A DNA stretch of 64,000 bases from Halobacillus litoralis (GTDB lineage: Bacteria > Bacillota > Bacilli > Bacillales > Halobacillaceae). This document shows positions 16,007-25,747 of the stretch, in pieces. A program made the translations under genes and the position numbers. How positions within the stretch are numbered: the stretch's first letter is position 1; the number at the start of each line of letters is the position of its first letter. The stretch is from positions 50,697 to 114,696 of the forward strand of contig NZ_JAIVKN010000005.1 in the NCBI RefSeq assembly GCF_020524025.1. Direction: 5' to 3'. Below the pieces are notes generated by a model, which searched no databases, was not told where the DNA came from, and worked only from the letters and a program-made list of their open reading frames with translations.

Positions 16007-17524
16007 ATGAAAAAAGTCACTTCTGTTTTTTGGGTAACATTAGCTATTGCATTATTTTCCGTTATTTGGGGGGCGGCAGCTCCTAAGAATCTTGAAGCAA
16101 TTACCGGTAAAATACAATCGTATATATCGGTTCACTTCGGGTGGTATTATCTATTAATTGTTACAGGTTTCGTTGTCTTCTGCCTTTATATGATATTTAG
16201 TCCTTATGGAAAGATGAAATTAGGGAAGGCAACAGATACTCCGGATTATAATTATGCCACATGGTTCGCTATGCTGTTTAGTGCCGGTATGGGAATTGGA
16301 CTGGTATTCTGGGGAGCGGCTGAGCCGATTTATTTTTACGCGAATAACGCCCCTACAGCTGAGACAGGTACAGCTGCAGCCTTGAATGAATCCATGCGGT
16401 TTGTTTATTTTCACTGGGGGATACATGCCTGGGGAATTTACGCCATTGTCGCCCTGGTTTTAGCTTATTTCAAATTCAGACGCGGGGCACCGGCGCTCAT
16501 TAGTGCGACACTGGAGCCCTTGTTTGGAGATAAAATGAAAGGTCCCTGGGGGAAACTCGTTGATATTATTGCTGTCTTTGCAACTATTGTAGGTGTGGCT
16601 ACCACGCTTGGTTTTGGTGCCGCCCAGATTAATGGAGGGCTCACATTTCTGACCCCGCTTGAAGATTCTTTTGGTATTCAGTTGATCATCATTGGAATAG
16701 TAACGGTTCTATTCATGATGTCCGCCTATACCGGACTGAGTAAAGGGATCAAATATTTAAGTAACACCAATATGATTCTGGCTATTGCCCTGTTAGTCAT
16801 AATGCTGATTGTTGGCCCGACATTGTTTATCATGAATATGTTTACAGACACCATAGGTGCATACTTACAGAACCTTCCGTCTATGAGTTTCCGTCTTGCA
16901 CCAAACAGTGAAGAAAACCGTACATGGATTAATAACTGGACCGTATTTTATTGGGCGTGGTGGATCGCCTGGTCGCCTTTCGTAGGAATATTTATCGCAC
17001 GTGTATCCAAAGGGCGCACAATCCGGGAATTTTTATCTGGAGTTCTTCTTGTCCCTTCAGTTATTGGGTTCCTCTGGTTTTCTACCTTTGGTTCTTCTGC
17101 TATCCAAGTTCAACAAAATGGAGGAGACGATTTAGCGGAACTTGCGACAGAACAAGCAATGTTCGGCATGTTCGATAACTACCCGCTTGGTCTGATCCTA
17201 TCAATTATTGCTATGACGCTTATTGGTACTTTCTTTATTACATCTGCGGACTCTGCGACCTTTGTATTAGGGATGCAGACGACAAATGGTTCATTGACTC
17301 CTCCAACAATGGTTAAGTTTGTCTGGGGTATTATTCAGTCATCCATGGCGGCAGTTCTTCTTTATTCAGGCGGACTACAAGCCCTGCAGAATGCGCTGAT
17401 CTCAGCAGCTTTTCCGTTTTCATTTATTATGGTCATGATGGTTGTATCCTTGTATAAAGCGATAAGAGCTGACAAGATGGCTTTGGATAAAGGAAAGAGA
17501 GAAGAGGAAAAGACGTCTGCATAA
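16007..17524 (+). CDS. BCCT family betaine/choline/carnitine transporter
   Basis: A 505-aa, 12-TM carrier. It shows MLFSAGMGIGLVFWGAAEPI, FYWAWWIAWSPFVGIFIARV and SKGRTIREFLSG, with a charged C-terminus (DKGKREEEKTSA). The Met-Gly-Ile-Gly form of the Gly-rich helix is the one seen in betaine carriers such as BetP and OpuD, whereas the other copy in this window has Phe-Gly-Val-Gly. AGAAAGGAG precedes the ATG. It has its own terminator. Two paralogues this close suggest different substrates or osmotic set points. Confidence 0.94.
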   Translation: MKKVTSVFWVTLAIALFSVIWGAAAPKNLEAITGKIQSYISVHFGWYYLLIVTGFVVFCLYMIFSPYGKMKLGKATDTPDYNYATWFAMLFSAGMGIGLVFWGAAEPIYFYANNAPTAETGTAAALNESMRFVYFHWGIHAWGIYAIVALVLAYFKFRRGAPALISATLEPLFGDKMKGPWGKLVDIIAVFATIVGVATTLGFGAAQINGGLTFLTPLEDSFGIQLIIIGIVTVLFMMSAYTGLSKGIKYLSNTNMILAIALLVIMLIVGPTLFIMNMFTDTIGAYLQNLPSMSFRLAPNSEENRTWINNWTVFYWAWWIAWSPFVGIFIARVSKGRTIREFLSGVLLVPSVIGFLWFSTFGSSAIQVQQNGGDDLAELATEQAMFGMFDNYPLGLILSIIAMTLIGTFFITSADSATFVLGMQTTNGSLTPPTMVKFVWGIIQSSMAAVLLYSGGLQALQNALISAAFPFSFIMVMMVVSLYKAIRADKMALDKGKREEEKTSA

Positions 17525-17529
17525 TGAGT

Positions 17530-17556
17530 AAGGTCCGGTAATTTCCGGACCTTTTC
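17530..17556 (+). terminator. Terminator after the second BCCT gene
   Basis: Stem AAGGTCCGG / CCGGACCTT followed by TTCTCTTT. Confidence 0.85.
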
Positions 17557-17652
17557 TCTTTGTGTTTTTATTCCTTAAAATGTATCATAAAATCTTGGAT
17601 AAGTTTGATAGAATAAAAATAGAATCTACCTGATACAAAGGAGTAAACGACT

Positions 17653-18468
17653 ATGTGGGAATGGAGAAATATTTACCGCGGACTATTGATGGGGGCCAGT
17701 GATGTTGTCCCTGGCGTCAGTGGAGGGACCATTGCGGTTGTTTTAGGAATTTATGATCGTCTAATTGAAGCAATTAACGGTTTCTTTAGTAAAGAATGGA
17801 AAAGGCATTTGAAATTTCTGCTGCCCCTTGGTCTGGGAGTGGTCACATCCATTGTGCTGCTTGCCCGTGTCATCGAGTGGTTATTTGAACACTACCCGGG
17901 TCCGACGCAGTTTTTCTTTTTAGGGTTAATCATTGGTGTACTGCCATACTTAACCCATAAAGCAGAGATGAAAAATAAATTTAAAGCGAACCATTATATG
18001 CTTTTATTGATTGGTGCTGCGATTGTTGCTTCTATGGCATTTTTTCAAACGGCAGAATCTGAACCGATGCAGAACCTTACATGGACCGGCTATCTTTTAT
18101 TGTTCTTTTCTGGATGGATCGCAAGCAGTGCTATGATTCTCCCTGGGATCAGTGGTTCATTTATTTTATTGATTATTGGTGTTTATACGACAGTCACTTC
18201 AGGAATCTCTGATTTTAGATTCGATATTATCGCTGTTGTCGGTTTAGGTATTCTGTTGGGGCTGGTGTCTATGAGTAAAATTGTTAAGTTTTTCCTGGAC
18301 AACTACACATCTGGAACATTTGGAGTGATTATTGGACTTGTCATTGGCTCTGTGTTCGTTATTTTTCCCGGTGTACCAGAAACTTCAGCATTAATGATTG
18401 TCAGCTTTATTGCTTTCCTGGCTGGGTTGCTAGCTGCCTGGTTATTAGGTAGAGTGGAATATAAGTGA
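17653..18468 (+). CDS. DUF368 membrane protein (polyprenyl-phosphate translocase family)
   Basis: A 271-aa polytopic protein. The N-terminal GASDVVPGVSGGTIAVVLGIYDRLI and the internal repeat-like SSAMILPGISGSFILLIIG are the twin signatures of DUF368. Members (PopT) have been shown to recycle undecaprenyl phosphate across the membrane, alongside DedA proteins. A VTT/DedA-like protein is encoded 2 kb away, although that may be coincidence. AAAGGAG precedes the ATG. Confidence 0.9.
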   Translation: MWEWRNIYRGLLMGASDVVPGVSGGTIAVVLGIYDRLIEAINGFFSKEWKRHLKFLLPLGLGVVTSIVLLARVIEWLFEHYPGPTQFFFLGLIIGVLPYLTHKAEMKNKFKANHYMLLLIGAAIVASMAFFQTAESEPMQNLTWTGYLLLFFSGWIASSAMILPGISGSFILLIIGVYTTVTSGISDFRFDIIAVVGLGILLGLVSMSKIVKFFLDNYTSGTFGVIIGLVIGSVFVIFPGVPETSALMIVSFIAFLAGLLAAWLLGRVEYK

Positions 18469-18540
18469 GCGTGTGAAAAGACAAGAAAGTAATTTTTTAT
18501 TAAGATAGAACTAGCTATCAATAAAAGGAGAATGAGTTTG

Positions 18541-18858
18541 ATGGAATCGATTCATACTATGGAGCAATTTAACAAAACAATTGCAGGCGAACAGCCGGTT
18601 ATTGTGAAATTTCAAGCAGATTGGTGTCCTGACTGCCGCCGTATGGACATGTTTATCGGGGAGATTCTTGAGGAATATAAGACATACAGCTGGTACGACG
18701 TAAATCGCGATGAACTGCCGGAAGTTGCGGAGAAATATGAGGTTATGGGTATTCCAAGTATCCTGATATTCAAAGATGGACACAAAATGGCCCATTTGCA
18801 TAGTGCGAATGCGAAAACTCCTGAAGAGGTTCAAGAGTTTTTACAAGCGAGTCTTTGA
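18541..18858 (+). CDS. ytpP: Thioredoxin family protein (YtpP-like)
   Basis: A 105-aa thioredoxin-fold protein with active site CPDC (C29/C32 in ADWCPDCRRMD) and the cis-Pro loop VMGIPSILIF. HLHSANAKTPEE is typical of YtpP. It is a cytoplasmic dithiol-disulfide protein without a signal peptide. ATG 18541 fits the AAGGAG spacing better than ATG 18532. Confidence 0.85.
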   Translation: MESIHTMEQFNKTIAGEQPVIVKFQADWCPDCRRMDMFIGEILEEYKTYSWYDVNRDELPEVAEKYEVMGIPSILIFKDGHKMAHLHSANAKTPEEVQEFLQASL

Positions 18859-18862
18859 TTTG

Positions 18863-18895
18863 ACGTCCACATGGTTGAACCATGTGGACGTTTTC
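18863..18895 (+). terminator. Terminator after the thioredoxin gene
   Basis: Stem ACGTCCACATGG / CCATGTGGACGT then TTTC. Confidence 0.8.
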
Positions 18896-18912
18896 TATAA
18901 GGAGGTCTGAAG

Positions 18913-19995
18913 TTGTCAAAGCGCCTGTTATTAGTCGGAGCCGGTCACGCCCATTTGGAGGTTCTTCGTCGTTTCAAGGAATCCATGTTAAGAAATGTGG
19001 ATGTCTGTATGATTTCCCCCTCTTCATACCAGTTCTATTCTGGAATGTTCTCAGGCTTTACTGAAGGGATTTATTCTGAAGAAGACACCCGTATTGACCT
19101 GGTTCAGCTGTCCAAAAAATCCGGCGTGCATTTTATTCAAAAGAAAGCCGCTTTAGTAAAAGCCGACCGCAAAAAAGTTGTGTGTGAAGATGGAACGGTT
19201 TATCCTTTTGATGTCGTAAGCTTCGATATTGGTTCCAGAAGCCTCCCTGTTGAGTATGAGGACACGGTGGCGCACACGATTAAACCAAACTATCGTTTTA
19301 TTGATAAAATAAAAAGTTTAAGAGAAACCACGAAACCTTTAATCGTAGGAGGCGGAGCGGCAGGAACGGAGCTGGCCCTGTCTATTCAGGCTTATAAAGA
19401 AAAACATAAGATTCCTGGTCAGGTAAGACTCATCACTTCTGAGCGTGTGTTATCGAGTGCGCCGGCATGGACTTCAGCGAGATTAAGAAATTTACTTAAC
19501 AAAAAAGGTGTGCGTGTGTGGGAAGGGGAGCGTGTGGAGGAGATTTATGACCAATTCGTGCAGACGGAAAAGAACAACAGAGTTCGTCATACAGGTGTCC
19601 TCTGGCTCGGCGGTGCAATTTCAGATGACATATTTAAACGTTCCTTGATAGAGACGGATGATCGGGGATTTGCTCTTGTCAGGCCGACTCTTCAATTTAA
19701 ATCATTCGATTATATTTTTGGAGCTGGAGACTGTGTAACAATGGAGGACTATCCGCAGATCGCGAAAAGTGGTGTTTATGCTGTACGTCAGGGTCCCGTA
19801 CTATGGGAAAATTTAATGAACTTCCTGGAAGGGAAATCACTGCAATCCTATGTTCCTCAAAAACATGCGCTCTATATATTGTCAACTGGTGGCAGGAAGG
19901 GATTTCTAGTTTATAAAGCGGTCAGTGCCCATAACCACAAAGCCTGGCAGTTGAAGAATAAGATTGATACAGATTTTATGGATAAATACCAATAA
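18913..19995 (+). CDS. FAD-dependent pyridine-nucleotide oxidoreductase (NDH-2-like)
   Basis: A 360-aa flavoprotein. The N-terminal FAD loop LLLVGAGHAHLEVLRR, the NAD(P)H loop LIVGGGAAGTELAL near 145, and the C-terminal FAD motif DYIFGAGDCVTM place it with NDH-2-like oxidoreductases and the flavoprotein domain fused to some SelD proteins. There is no C-terminal membrane anchor. TTG 18913 lies seven bases after AGGAGG. The electron acceptor is unknown. Confidence 0.85.
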   Translation: MSKRLLLVGAGHAHLEVLRRFKESMLRNVDVCMISPSSYQFYSGMFSGFTEGIYSEEDTRIDLVQLSKKSGVHFIQKKAALVKADRKKVVCEDGTVYPFDVVSFDIGSRSLPVEYEDTVAHTIKPNYRFIDKIKSLRETTKPLIVGGGAAGTELALSIQAYKEKHKIPGQVRLITSERVLSSAPAWTSARLRNLLNKKGVRVWEGERVEEIYDQFVQTEKNNRVRHTGVLWLGGAISDDIFKRSLIETDDRGFALVRPTLQFKSFDYIFGAGDCVTMEDYPQIAKSGVYAVRQGPVLWENLMNFLEGKSLQSYVPQKHALYILSTGGRKGFLVYKAVSAHNHKAWQLKNKIDTDFMDKYQ

Positions 19996-20043
19996 AGAGC
20001 CTATGCTGTCTTCTCAAGGAGACTTGCAGAGGCTCTTTTTTTA
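19996..20043. terminator. Terminator between convergent genes
   Basis: Stem AAGAGCCT / AGGCTCTT with an inner GTCT/AGAC stem, then T7. Confidence 0.8.
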
Positions 20044-20113
20044 ATGTCAGGCACTATTAATATTTACTACAAGAATAGTCTGATCCGTTAACTGTGACCG
20101 AAATTGTTCTCTT

Positions 20114-20758
20114 TCATAGCTTCAACCAGGCACGAACTTTATTACGGAGGAGAAATGTCGTGACCAATATTAAAGCAAACGTGCTTAATGCAATAAAGAT
20201 CAGCGTCCGGTCCCCACTTGCCAGGCTTGTACCAACGAGGCTGTAGGCAAAAGTTCCTGGCAGCATCCCGATGACGGTCGCAAGGATAAACGAAAACAAT
20301 TTCACCCTCGTCATACCTGCAAGATAACTGAGAATATCAAAGCCCACAATCGGAATTAACCGCAGGATAAAGACGTACATAAAGCCTTGTCCTTTCATTC
20401 GTTCATAAATGGAGGACGCCCATTTGGATTGATGAAACTTTAACACAGAATCACCGAAGAATTTCCCCATAAAATAACCGGTAATTCCTGCACCAGTTGC
20501 TCCTATGATGATATAAAGCATTCCCGGCCATATGCCATAAGCAAAGGCTGCAGCGAGCGAAAGAACGGAAGTAGGAAATACAACGATGGGACCAATGATA
20601 TAAAGCCCCATAAAGATGAGAGGCCCAATACTTCCAAACGATAAGATATAAGCACGGATATTTTTGGGATCCACTTCTAGTTGTGTCCGAGCGAACCAGG
20701 CAGCGCCCGCTAAAATGACAATAAACGCAAGAGAGCGAATGATGCTTTTCCTACTCAT
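20114..20758 (-). CDS. TVP38/TMEM64 family (VTT domain) membrane protein
   Basis: A 214-aa polytopic protein with VTT-domain features: GPIVVFPTSVLSLAAAFAYG, GATGAGITGYFMGKFFG and LRLIPIVGFDILSYLAGMTR. It belongs to the DedA-like superfamily, which moves or scrambles lipids. It is the last gene of a five-gene operon and overlaps the ABC ATPase gene by eight bases. E. coli also places TVP38 genes (ydjX, ydjZ) beside ynjBCD, so the link looks functional. Confidence 0.9.
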   Translation of the reverse strand: MSRKSIIRSLAFIVILAGAAWFARTQLEVDPKNIRAYILSFGSIGPLIFMGLYIIGPIVVFPTSVLSLAAAFAYGIWPGMLYIIIGATGAGITGYFMGKFFGDSVLKFHQSKWASSIYERMKGQGFMYVFILRLIPIVGFDILSYLAGMTRVKLFSFILATVIGMLPGTFAYSLVGTSLASGDRTLIFIALSTFALILVTTFLLRNKVRAWLKL

Positions 20759-21722
20759 CTATGGTTCCTCTGAATCTTTGTATGCTTGATACCGGAATTG
20801 AAAGGAAGACTTCGTTTTGCAGCTGCTCGTCATTGGTTAATGGGAGAGGAACCTTTGCCCCTGACTCTTTTATTTCAATATGAGCAATCGGTCTTCCGTG
20901 TTGATAAGTGATATGTTCAACCGTACCTTCAAAGGTCTGTGTATCCTCTTTAAAAGGAGAGGAAGATAGTTCGATCGCCTGCAAAGGGACATACTCCTGG
21001 TCATTTAAGATTAAATGACCGCCCATAAAAGAGGCTACCTTCATGTTGGCTGGAGATTCATGTAAGACCTTAGCCGCGCCTATCTGTTGGAACTTTCCCT
21101 CTTGAAAGACAGCGATCTGGTCGCCCATAATCATGGCTTCCTCCATATCGTGAGTGACGAATATCGCGGTCGTTTCCTGTTCGACAAGGAAATTTCTGAC
21201 CCAGTACCGCAGGCCCTGACGCAGGCTCGGGTCAAGACTGCTGAAAGGTTCATCAAATAGGATGACCTCAGGTTCTGTGGCCATGGCACGTGCAAGGGCG
21301 GTCCGCTGCTGCTGGCCTCCTGATATTTCAGAAGGGAAATGACTCCGGTACTTTGTCATCCCTATGGCTTCCAATAGCGTGTCTACTTTTTCCTGCGTGT
21401 ATTTTTTTGATACTTTTGCTCCGTATGCAACGTTTTCCTCCACCGACATATGAGGGAAAAGGAGGGGTTGTTGAAAAACGAGACTGATATCCCTGCGATT
21501 GGCTTTCTGTTTTGTTACATCTCTTCCGTTCATATAAATGGTCCCATTTGTAGGTTTCTCTAAACCTGCGAGAACGCGTAACAGTGTCGTTTTTCCGCTT
21601 CCGGAAGGACCGACCACACTCATAATCTCTCCTTTTTGCAATTGAAAGGAGAGCCCATTGAGAACAAGATCGCTATGAAATTGTTTAGTAATTTGCTTGA
21701 TTTCTAGAGTTATTGAGCTCAT
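20751..21722 (-). CDS. ABC importer ATP-binding protein (YnjD-like)
   Basis: A 323-aa ATPase: Walker A GPSGSGKTT at 38-46, Q-loop VFQQPLLFPH, signature SGGQQQRTALARA, Walker B VILFDEPFSSLDP and His switch VTHD. A C-terminal domain of about 100 residues resembles a TOBE-type regulatory domain. It energises the two permeases upstream. ATG 21722 forms an ATGA overlap with the permease stop and follows GGAGGA, which makes the longer open frame from 21737 unlikely. Confidence 0.92.
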   Translation of the reverse strand: MSSITLEIKQITKQFHSDLVLNGLSFQLQKGEIMSVVGPSGSGKTTLLRVLAGLEKPTNGTIYMNGRDVTKQKANRRDISLVFQQPLLFPHMSVEENVAYGAKVSKKYTQEKVDTLLEAIGMTKYRSHFPSEISGGQQQRTALARAMATEPEVILFDEPFSSLDPSLRQGLRYWVRNFLVEQETTAIFVTHDMEEAMIMGDQIAVFQEGKFQQIGAAKVLHESPANMKVASFMGGHLILNDQEYVPLQAIELSSSPFKEDTQTFEGTVEHITYQHGRPIAHIEIKESGAKVPLPLTNDEQLQNEVFLSIPVSSIQRFRGTIDE

Positions 21723-22519
21723 CTGTGATTCCTCCAAGGTACGCGGGAATAGGGAAGCAGCAAAAGGATGACTTCCACCAGGATGTACATGACAACAGGT
21801 ACGAATGCAAACCAGAGGGAAAAGGCTGACATCAAGGATGCATTGGCATTCTCCAGGAATGGAAAGAAGACCATAGGTAGTGTGAGAACCTGTCCCCCTC
21901 CGATAATAGCGGTGATGGCATATTGACTAAGACTGATGACGATGGTCAAAAACGTAACACTGCGGAGAGCCGGCCGTAATAAAGGAAGTTCCACTGTGAA
22001 AAGTTGAGTGAAAAATCCTGCCCCTAAGATATGGGGCTGCTCCATCAATGCTTTCCCCATCTGCTGATAACTGTTGTGAAAGATCTTAATGCTGTATGGA
22101 ATCGTTGGGACAAGGTGGATGATAACCACCCCCATCATTGTATCTGCAAGTCCTAGACGAATCATAAATAAATGCAGCCCCATAGCGATTGCTAAAACAG
22201 GGATAAGGATGGGGGACAGCAGGAGAGCTTCCACCCAGGGCTTTCCTTTAAAAGAATAGGAGGAGAGTGCTTTTCCTGTCAGGATCCCGACTACTGCATT
22301 GAGCACCAACACAAGGAAGCCAATTAAAATGGACCACCAGGTGGCTTCCCATAGGTAAGGGTCCCGTATTAATTGACGGAAACTTTCGAGCTTCCAATCC
22401 ACTCCATATCCGCTTTGAAATCTCCAGGGGGCACTCAGACTTTGAAGAAGTAAAAGCAGAAGCGGAGCGATGAAAAATACGATTCCCACAGCTGTGAATA
22501 CAGGCTTATTATTTTTCAT
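21719..22519 (-). CDS. ABC importer permease 2 (YnjC C-terminal-half type)
   Basis: A 266-aa permease with six predicted helices. It has a MetI-like domain and a degenerate EAA loop (LMEQPHILGAGFFTQLFTVELPLL). ATG 22519 overlaps the first permease stop (ATGA) and has GAGAGGAAG upstream. Two separate permease genes replace the fused permease of E. coli YnjC. Confidence 0.88.
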   Translation of the reverse strand: MKNNKPVFTAVGIVFFIAPLLLLLLQSLSAPWRFQSGYGVDWKLESFRQLIRDPYLWEATWWSILIGFLVLVLNAVVGILTGKALSSYSFKGKPWVEALLLSPILIPVLAIAMGLHLFMIRLGLADTMMGVVIIHLVPTIPYSIKIFHNSYQQMGKALMEQPHILGAGFFTQLFTVELPLLRPALRSVTFLTIVISLSQYAITAIIGGGQVLTLPMVFFPFLENANASLMSAFSLWFAFVPVVMYILVEVILLLLPYSRVPWRNHR

Positions 22520-23376
22520 GAACGACTTCCTCTCATAGCTCTCCATCTAGCTTTATTTAAGTAAAGATACATAAGAAGAGAGACAACCAGCAATAGAAAA
22601 CTGACACATACCATGGAGGCAAAGGCCAATGGGCGGTCTTCCCATGAACTTCCATAGAACCAGTCATAACTGAGCACGGATATCATCTCAGGGAATGTTG
22701 TTCCCAGCATGGCTGGAACTTCATAAGCAGAGAGTGTAAATGAGAATACAATCAGGATCGTTTCAATTAACACGGGAAGCAGGTGAGGAACTTCTACAGT
22801 GAAAAAACGGTTCCAGGCTGTCCCGCCTAATGTATCTACTAAAGCGTAATATTCCGGCCGGATGGAGGTGTAGACAGGCAGCAGCATAAGGATGACAAGC
22901 GGGACTTCTTTCCAAACATACGTAAGGATTATACCAATACCGTATGGATCCCTTGTGAGGATCGGAAACTCGTCCGTGTCAGCAATCCCGCCTGTCAATA
23001 GTGCAAGCTGAGAAAGGACGCCTGTTTCAGATAATAATAGAATGACCATATACCCCCAGACGAAATGGGGGAAAAGCATAGGAATCCAAACCGTCAATCG
23101 GGGCGCCATTTTTTCTAATAAGGTGTGAAAAAAGCGTGTGAACGCCATTCCAAGAATGATGGAAAGAAGCGTTGCCGCTAAAGAAGTACGTAAACTGAAC
23201 CAGAGGGATGCCATAAATCGCTCAGATTGGAAAAGCTGCCGGTAGTAATCAAATGTCCACGTCCCACTATCACTCAGACTCTGAGAAACTGCTGTTACCA
23301 GACCGTAGAGTGGAATACTCATAAAAAGTAAAGCCGGGATAAACAGAAGTAGAGAGCTATTCCTGGACAACTTCAT
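22516..23376 (-). CDS. ABC importer permease 1
   Basis: A 286-aa permease with six predicted helices and the EAA-type loop (YYALVDTLGGTAWNRFFTVEVPHL, broken here at LGG). Its start lies inside the 3' end of the substrate-binding protein gene (20-base overlap), showing tight translational coupling. It pairs with the following permease to form the channel. Confidence 0.88.
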   Translation of the reverse strand: MKLSRNSSLLLFIPALLFMSIPLYGLVTAVSQSLSDSGTWTFDYYRQLFQSERFMASLWFSLRTSLAATLLSIILGMAFTRFFHTLLEKMAPRLTVWIPMLFPHFVWGYMVILLLSETGVLSQLALLTGGIADTDEFPILTRDPYGIGIILTYVWKEVPLVILMLLPVYTSIRPEYYALVDTLGGTAWNRFFTVEVPHLLPVLIETILIVFSFTLSAYEVPAMLGTTFPEMISVLSYDWFYGSSWEDRPLAFASMVCVSFLLLVVSLLMYLYLNKARWRAMRGSRS

Positions 23377-24583
23377 TGAACCACTGTTCTTTCATCCAAT
23401 CGACATAATCTGAATCTGCTTCTGGAAGGAAGCTTTCTTCCAGTTTCTTAGAAGGAAGTACGCTTGCTCCCCGGTCGACTGATTTAAATTTCTTCTGCCA
23501 TTGATCTGGCAGCTTTTCCATACTAATAGCTGTGTTTTCTCCCCAATACTCCGGTTTATACTTGGCAAGCTGCGCTTCAGGAGAGAGCATGTAGTTAATG
23601 GCAGCAAGCGCACCTGCCTGATTGGTACTGTTGAATGGGATTGATAAAAAATGCGTATTTCCAATAGAGCCGGGTTTAAGCACAAAAGATCGTGTAGAAG
23701 CAGGAAAGACATCCTCTTCAATAAGTGATTCGGCCCGCGATTCGTTATATCCCATGGTCATCCACACTTCACCCTGACTGTATAAGCGGTCAAGTTCTGT
23801 AAGGTCATTGGGGTAGTGTTCACCTGAACGCCAGAGGTCCTTACTGATATCGTTTAGATAGTCCCATGTGCGACCGGCTGTATCTGACAATCTTTCCTCA
23901 TCTAAAGGTTGTTTATAGATGTCTTCGGGATTATCCGCCTGTGCGTAGAGGACATGTCTTAAGAAGGCATTCCCCGTAAAATCTTCCGCTCTTGGGTATG
24001 TGAACTTTCCCGGGTTTTCATGAATCCAAGTTTGTAAGTCCTCGAATGACTGAGGGGGGGATTGAATTTTCTCAGAATCATAATAAATAACAAATTGAAC
24101 CTTGCCCCAAGGTGCCTCCATTCCCTCCACCTCTGTTCCGAAGTCGGTTTGAAAAGCGGGAGCGTTGGTTTGGTAGTATTCATTATAATTTGGAAGTGTT
24201 TCTGTGAAAGAACCCATCAATAGATCGTTTTCTTTAGCATTTTTGAAGTTTTCCCCATTAATCCAGATCAGATCGATGGTCCCATCCTGTTTACCCGCCT
24301 GCTTTTCTGTTTGAAGCTTTTGTAAAATTTCCGGCGTATCCATAGGTACCCGCTCAAGGTTCATTTTATATCTTTCCTGTAAAACCGGAGCGACGGATTT
24401 GTCTATGTATCGATTGATTCCTTCATCTCCACCCCACATATAGAGGCGTACTTCTGAATTTTCAGCGGAGGATTCAATTTCATCCCAGGATTCTTTTGTC
24501 CAGTCCTTTGTCTTCGTTTCTGATTGTCCGCAAGCGGCTAACAAGGCAATCATGAATATTAAAAGAACGTTCCATGTTCTCAT
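23357..24583 (-). CDS. ABC substrate-binding lipoprotein (YnjB-like)
   Basis: 408 aa with a lipoprotein signal (lipobox LAAC, Cys18). It contains YMWGGDEGINRYIDK and TIDLIWINGENFKNAK, both characteristic of the YnjB family, whose substrate is unestablished (thiamine-, polyamine- and iron-type binders are relatives). It is the first gene of a five-gene operon: binding protein, two permeases, ATPase, VTT protein. Confidence 0.9.
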   Translation of the reverse strand: MRTWNVLLIFMIALLAACGQSETKTKDWTKESWDEIESSAENSEVRLYMWGGDEGINRYIDKSVAPVLQERYKMNLERVPMDTPEILQKLQTEKQAGKQDGTIDLIWINGENFKNAKENDLLMGSFTETLPNYNEYYQTNAPAFQTDFGTEVEGMEAPWGKVQFVIYYDSEKIQSPPQSFEDLQTWIHENPGKFTYPRAEDFTGNAFLRHVLYAQADNPEDIYKQPLDEERLSDTAGRTWDYLNDISKDLWRSGEHYPNDLTELDRLYSQGEVWMTMGYNESRAESLIEEDVFPASTRSFVLKPGSIGNTHFLSIPFNSTNQAGALAAINYMLSPEAQLAKYKPEYWGENTAISMEKLPDQWQKKFKSVDRGASVLPSKKLEESFLPEADSDYVDWMKEQWFNEVVQE

Positions 24584-24752
24584 CTTTCTCCCCCTTATTT
24601 CTTCTTATAATAAATTCATACCTTAACATCTCTTTCATCTATCATCTATCATACAAACAAAATGATGAGAAGGAAACTAATCGTGCTCTTATGGATGCGT
24701 GACTCCTATTCCAACAGGGTAAAGAAAAGGAGGAGAAAGGGGAGGGGCTCGA

Positions 24753-25340
24753 GTGATATATGAACAATTTGCTAAGCCGAGTGGGATCTTTGGTAAACTT
24801 GCCGGCCAATTTATGGCGAGAGAAAACAACCATCTGAATGATTGGACTCAATCTTTTCTAAGTATAGAAGAGGGGGATCGTGTATTAGAGGTTGGCTTTG
24901 GTCCGGGAGATGGTCTGGTAAAAGCAGCGTGTGTAAAAGGAGTCACCATTTACGGGGTGGATCCTTCTGAAACCATGGTGGAAACCGTTCTGAAGAAACT
25001 GAGAAAATATGAAAATCCAAATCAAATCGGAATTTTTCATGGAGAAGCGCATGATTTATCCCGTTTCCAACACTCACTAGATAAAGTCTATGCTGTCAAT
25101 AACGTTTCTTTTTGGCATGCCCCTGTAGAGACATTGAGTCATATACGATCCTTAATCCGATCAAATGGAAGGATTGCATTAACCCTCCTTCCCCATGAAA
25201 AAGGAGCGGATGACGATACCACAGAAGTACTAGGGGGGCAGCTTCGCTCTATGCTCATAAAGGCGGGGTTTAGTGAAGTACAGGTCCATTTTAAAGATGA
25301 AAATCCTAATAAAGCTGTTTGTGTTGTTGGAATGGCATGA
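24753..25340 (+). CDS. Class I SAM-dependent methyltransferase
   Basis: A 195-aa methyltransferase. Motif I is VLEVGFGPGDGL, the acidic end of strand 2 is YGVDPSETM, and motif IV is AVNNVSFW. The substrate is unknown. The GTG start at 24753 follows AAAGGAGAGGGG. It is divergent from the YnjB-like operon, with no obvious partner. Confidence 0.85.
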   Translation: MIYEQFAKPSGIFGKLAGQFMARENNHLNDWTQSFLSIEEGDRVLEVGFGPGDGLVKAACVKGVTIYGVDPSETMVETVLKKLRKYENPNQIGIFHGEAHDLSRFQHSLDKVYAVNNVSFWHAPVETLSHIRSLIRSNGRIALTLLPHEKGADDDTTEVLGGQLRSMLIKAGFSEVQVHFKDENPNKAVCVVGMA

Positions 25341-25491
25341 TTGGTGTGTTGAGTTAAGTCTTTCATCGGGCTCTTGTTGAAATCAAGGACTATCTGACAG
25401 GGACCCCCTTTACGGTTTCCTTCCTCCCTGAAGGCTGAAACATTCTATTAGTTGGGTGTGATACGATATAAGGGAAAAGGGAGGGTAACCA

Positions 25492-25743
25492 ATGAAATTA
25501 AAAAAAGAAGAGCGCTCTTATATGGTAGAACGGGTCAAAGAGCTTTTTGAACTTGAAAGAGGAGAAGTAATAGGTGACTTAGCGGCAGAACAATGGGTGA
25601 CTTCACTTGCGGAAGAGATGGGCCCTTTTTTCTATAATAAAGGGGTTGAGGACGCAAGGATGATGGTGGATCAAAAGGTGATGAATTTAGAAGAAGATCT
25701 GCGTTCTTTGGAACGACCGGCGGGTAGACCAAAAAGAAGATAA
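25492..25743 (+). CDS. DUF2164 family protein
   Basis: 83 aa with the DUF2164 pattern: ELERGEVIGDLAAEQW and GPFFYNKGVEDARMMV. A basic tail, GRPKRR, follows. Function unknown. GGGAGGGTAACC precedes the ATG. Confidence 0.85.
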   Translation: MKLKKEERSYMVERVKELFELERGEVIGDLAAEQWVTSLAEEMGPFFYNKGVEDARMMVDQKVMNLEEDLRSLERPAGRPKRR

Positions 25744-25747
25744 AAAA

